Assembly: GCF_037974265.1 (NCBI RefSeq)
Contig: NZ_CP150233.1
Span: forward strand, 1,550,001-1,614,000
Origin: Paenibacillus sp. FSL R5-0623
GTDB taxonomy: Bacteria; Bacillota; Bacilli; Paenibacillales; Paenibacillaceae
DNA length: 64,000 nucleotides
Reading direction: 5' to 3'
Shown here: one piece after another, positions 61,366-64,000 of the stretch
How positions within the stretch are numbered: the stretch's first letter is position 1
Layout: each line of letters begins with the position of its first letter
The notes under the pieces: model-generated
Seen by the model: the letters and a program-made list of their open reading frames with translations, nothing else
The model's database searches: none
What the model was told of the DNA's origin: nothing
Program-made: the position numbers and the translations under genes

Positions 61366-62568
61366 ATGAATAATCGAGTAACCGTTCCGCTGTATGCTTC
61401 ATTATTAAGTGTAGCACTGTTAACCGCGTCATGTTCTTCAGGCGAACCCTCAACGGGAGGAGCAGAGCAGACGTCTCAGGGACAGGGAACAGGTCAGGGA
61501 CAGACAGCCAATGGCAGTACAAGTGGAAGCGAGAGTGGAGCGCAGGCGGAGACGGTTATTCCGTATCAGGCTTCCGTTCTGGTTGAAGAACTGAATGCAC
61601 CATGGGAGATTGTGAGTGTGCCAGATGGTCGGATATTTGTAACGGAACGGCCTGGTGCGATTCGGGTCATTGAGGATGGAAAACTAGCCTCTGAACCACT
61701 GATTGAATTCTCAGCCCCATTTAATGAAGAAGGTGAAGGAGGTCTGTTGGGTCTGGCAGCTGATCCGGACTTTGAGGAGAACGGTTATTTGTATGCATAC
61801 CACTCCTACCTGGAAGGCAACGACATTGCCAATCGAGTGTTACGTCTCAAGGTGAATGATGGCAAAGCGGTCATAGATCAAGAGCTGCTTGGTAACATTC
61901 CAGGCGGAACAAATCATAATGGTGGGCGGATCAAAATTGGTCCGGACAAGTTGCTCTATATCACGACAGGTGAGCGTTATGAACCGGAACTGTCACAGAA
62001 CAAAGATAGCCTTGGAGGTAAAATATTGCGGATTGGTCTCGACGGATCGATCCCGGCAGACAACCCATGGCCGAATTCACCTGTATACAGTATGGGACAC
62101 CGTAACGCACAAGGACTTGCCTGGAACCCGGACAACGGCTATCTGTATTCTACCGAGCATGGGCAGCGGAATCATGATGAGATTAACCGGATTGTAGCTG
62201 GAGAGAATTATGGCTGGCCTGAGGTGGAGGGAGACGACGATGACAACGGCGCATATCAGGCTCCGCTTGCACATAGTGAGAATGATACATGGGCGCCGTC
62301 TGGTGTAGCTTTTGTTGAAGAAGGACCTTGGGCTGGATCATTGATTGCTGCAAATCTGCGAGGAGAGCAGTTGCTGAAGGTTACTCTTTCGGAAGATGGC
62401 ACACAGGTGGAGAAGGTGGAACCCCTCTTCGAAGATGAATGGGGTCGAATTCGCAATGTGAGTGCTGGCGAAGACGGCAAGTTGTACGTGCTTACGAACA
62501 ATCGGGATGGACGAGGATCGCCACGAGATGGAGACGACAAGCTGATTGTACTTACTCCGGAGAGTTAA
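61366..62568 (+). CDS. PQQ-dependent sugar dehydrogenase-like lipoprotein
   Basis: 400 residues. Signal peptide with lipobox TASC (about 22-25), a Gly/Gln/Ser linker, then a six-bladed propeller of the glucose/sorbosone dehydrogenase family. Typical pieces are NAPWEIVSVPDGRIFVTERP, GEGGLLGLAADPDF, GGTNHNGGRIKIGPD (His for catalysis) and GHRNAQGLAWNP. These proteins oxidise sugars using PQQ and calcium; whether this strain makes PQQ is unknown. ATG 61366 follows AAGGGAGATG; the in-frame start 61315 is upstream of it. Confidence 0.9.
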   Translation: MNNRVTVPLYASLLSVALLTASCSSGEPSTGGAEQTSQGQGTGQGQTANGSTSGSESGAQAETVIPYQASVLVEELNAPWEIVSVPDGRIFVTERPGAIRVIEDGKLASEPLIEFSAPFNEEGEGGLLGLAADPDFEENGYLYAYHSYLEGNDIANRVLRLKVNDGKAVIDQELLGNIPGGTNHNGGRIKIGPDKLLYITTGERYEPELSQNKDSLGGKILRIGLDGSIPADNPWPNSPVYSMGHRNAQGLAWNPDNGYLYSTEHGQRNHDEINRIVAGENYGWPEVEGDDDDNGAYQAPLAHSENDTWAPSGVAFVEEGPWAGSLIAANLRGEQLLKVTLSEDGTQVEKVEPLFEDEWGRIRNVSAGEDGKLYVLTNNRDGRGSPRDGDDKLIVLTPES

Positions 62569-62737
62569 GTCTGGGGTCAGGGGATATAAAATCAGTGTTA
62601 CAGGACAGCGTCGAACTGAATTGGTCTCGCCGGTAAGGTTTAGGTGGAGTTAGTTTAAAACGAACGGTTGCCGCTTAACTTGAGTCAAAGCCCTGAAGTG
62701 CCCTGAATCGCTCTAAATAAAATTTTTTAATTAATCA

Positions 62738-62782
62738 AAGGAGCTGTCCCCGTCAAGTTCATGACATTTGGGACAGCTCCTT
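62738..62782. terminator. bidirectional terminator
   Basis: AAGGAGCTGTCCC (62738-62750) is exactly inverted as GGGACAGCTCCTT (62770-62782), between converging genes. The rest of the 62569-62845 gap holds nothing else that I can identify. Confidence 0.8.
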
Positions 62783-62845
62783 GATTGTAATGTATGTTTC
62801 ATCCTAATCTTGAATGAGCTACAACGCACAATGCCGCGTTCTTTC

Positions 62846-63577
62846 CTACTCTGCGCTCTCCGCGAGTGTGGCAATACGCTGAGCCGGATCATTCGTGTAC
62901 TCTCCACCGTGATAACAGAGAACCTTATTGAGCTTAAGGTTGGTCAGTTTCTTCAGGCTTCGCAGCGCTTCAGGCATGTCCGGTGTCGCTTGCGGTGCAG
63001 GGCCAACCAGTTCATCATCGACCACACGAAGTTCATCGGCAGCGAGCAGGAACTGTTGCTCCCTGAAATACAGGCAGATATGACCTGGCGTATGTCCCGG
63101 TGTATGAATGACCTGTGTACCACCTTGAAGGGGTAACAAGTCTCCGTCTGCCAGAGTTCTACTGATGTTCACTTCAGGCAGCTGCAAGAGCAGTTGGTCT
63201 GCCAGTGCCAAAACGGGCGCGGGCAGCAGAGCACGACGTTCAGGCGTGAATTTGATCAAAGGTTTCTCACCGGTTAGATATGGAATCTCATCGGCATGTG
63301 CCCAGATTTCCAGATCTGGGATGGCATCCAGAAGAGCACCCAAGTTACCGATATGATCGATGTCCTGATGAGTAATAATCACACGTTTGACGTCCGAGAG
63401 CTGTACGCCCTCTTGTTCCAATGCGGATTGAAGTTCAGCGAATTGTCCAATCATGCCTGTATCCACCAGGGTAACGCCATCTACATCACGAAGCATGACG
63501 GGGAATATGGGGCTGTTCCCAGAAGGCGTAGGAATCTGAAGATTTAGTACAGTAATCGAAGTTGTTGGATGGCTCAT
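62846..63577 (-). CDS. MBL-fold hydrolase
   Basis: 243 residues from ATG 63577. Metal motifs VIITHQDIDHIGN (HxDxDH form, as in this subgroup), HTPGHTPGHICLY and the distal His in YHGGEY. Substrate class not deducible. Start: a strong AAGGAGG (63604-63610 complement) lies 27 bases before the ATG, but a hairpin CGGAC-TACG-GTCCG (63585-63598) between them could bring the two close; GTG 63604 is in frame but touches the ribosome site. Follows the HEPN-like gene by about 24 bases and is likely in its transcript. Confidence 0.85.
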   Translation of the reverse strand: MSHPTTSITVLNLQIPTPSGNSPIFPVMLRDVDGVTLVDTGMIGQFAELQSALEQEGVQLSDVKRVIITHQDIDHIGNLGALLDAIPDLEIWAHADEIPYLTGEKPLIKFTPERRALLPAPVLALADQLLLQLPEVNISRTLADGDLLPLQGGTQVIHTPGHTPGHICLYFREQQFLLAADELRVVDDELVGPAPQATPDMPEALRSLKKLTNLKLNKVLCYHGGEYTNDPAQRIATLAESAE

Positions 63578-63633
63578 GGTTATTCGGACCGTAGTCCGGT
63601 ACACCTCCTTATATTTTTTAGAAATGATTGTTG

Positions 63634-64000
63634 TTATTCAGGGCGATTATATTTCAAGTGTTTTCTATATTTTTTTACTGTATGGAGCAGTGCTTCGAAC
63701 GTTTCTTCTTCATTACTGCCATCCTTAACGATGCTGACAAACGAGAAGTTATCATGAACAAGTTTGTTTCTCGTCTGAAACACCAGACTAAGGGCTTCAG
63801 CGAAGTGTTCCTTTTCGGATTCCAGAGCAATGAACTCTTTACTGAGTTCGGACTGAATAATCTCCATGTTGGAGCGTGCACGGTAGGCAGGAGTTTTCAT
63901 CAGCTGGGTCGAATTAAACTTTTTCTGATATACGTCTCTGTACAGTTGATGTAACATTTGTTCAATAATGGCGCATAATTCGATGACCAGTGAAGCATAT
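63634..64000 (-). CDS. HEPN-like protein (5' end outside window)
   Basis: At least 121 residues; the frame is open to the right edge, so the first ATG at 63957 is not necessarily the start. Sequence is helical, with a C-terminal RNKLVHDNFS matching the HEPN active-site pattern R-x4-H. Basic tail KKYRKHLKY. The HEPN fold appears in RNases of toxin and defence systems and in unrelated proteins such as the Cthe_2314-like family; the assignment rests on one motif. No antitoxin-like gene is seen downstream. Confidence 0.7.
   Translation of the reverse strand, partial: YASLVIELCAIIEQMLHQLYRDVYQKKFNSTQLMKTPAYRARSNMEIIQSELSKEFIALESEKEHFAEALSLVFQTRNKLVHDNFSFVSIVKDGSNEEETFEALLHTVKKYRKHLKYNRPE

Noticed and set aside
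62738-62782. 13-base perfect inverted repeat considered as an attachment site or MITE
   Set aside because: It lies exactly between two converging genes, so a bidirectional terminator is the simpler reading.
1-64000. CRISPR arrays, IS transposases, prophage genes, rRNA or tRNA genes
   Set aside because: No regularly spaced direct repeats, transposase or phage domains, and no tRNA-like or rRNA-like stretch was recognised on either strand by eye.

Overview
The window reads as a low-to-mid GC Firmicute, almost certainly Paenibacillus or a close relative. The evidence is strong AGGAGG-type ribosome binding sites, many intrinsic terminators, Bacillus-type gene families (YqhR, YvyE, LplJ, YtrA/ABC, TcyP, YuxK), a Gram-positive Tad locus and dispersed Paenibacillus-style repeats. 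It is chromosomal backbone with mostly short operons. I see no rRNA, tRNA, transposase, phage gene or CRISPR array.

Layout. 1-4.4 kb: an Nramp metal transporter (cut by the window edge), Ohr peroxidase, two small cysteine-rich proteins, a DCC oxidoreductase, a lipoprotein and a VOC protein. 4.5-15.4 kb: a complete Tad (type IVc) pilus/secretion locus (TadZ, TadA, TadB, TadC, Flp1-like pilin, two TadE-like proteins, a large coiled-coil TadE/DUF5702-like protein, prepilin peptidase, and an FHA protein with a second N-terminal domain). 15.4-26.4 kb: housekeeping genes (epimerase, DUF2621, endonuclease IV, PurU, YqhR, transketolase, PpnP, Pgi, YvyE, TetR, YjbQ). 26.7-30.7 kb: sulfate ABC importer cysTWA-sbp. 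30.8-36 kb: a hypothetical, an MBL hydrolase behind a structured leader, an ECF sigma factor followed by a ClpP, and a YtrA-type GntR/ABC operon behind a large palindrome. 36-42.8 kb: a MocR regulator divergent from an EamA transporter, an FAD oxidoreductase with a tiny membrane protein, a HAD phosphatase and lipoate ligase. 43-54.5 kb: cobamide salvage in two transcription blocks (cobD-cbiZ-cbiB-cobC, then a cobalamin riboswitch leading btuFCD-cobT-cobU-cobS-cbiP). 54.6-64 kb: a chemoreceptor, cystine transporter TcyP, a preQ1-I riboswitch with a YhhQ transporter, a hypothetical under a palindromic operator, a Xaa-Pro peptidase, a PQQ-type sugar dehydrogenase lipoprotein, an MBL hydrolase and a truncated HEPN-like gene.

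How the parts fit. The cobalamin block can import corrinoids (BtuFCD), strip cobinamide side chains (CbiZ), rebuild them (CbiP, CobD, CbiB), activate them (CobU) and attach the lower ligand (CobT, CobS, CobC). No corrin-ring genes are present here, so locally it is a salvage and repair module. The sulfate and cystine importers are both sulfur-uptake systems.

The least expected signals are: (1) a MITE-like repeat family with terminal inverted repeats (four copies plus a fragment), one copy lying between the cobalamin riboswitch terminator and btuF; (2) three genes whose best-supported start codon is ATC, ATT or CTG; (3) an attenuator-like leader before the Tad operon; (4) an unassigned structured leader before an MBL gene; (5) several large operator palindromes. 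All positions and motifs were read by eye. No database search or folding program was run.
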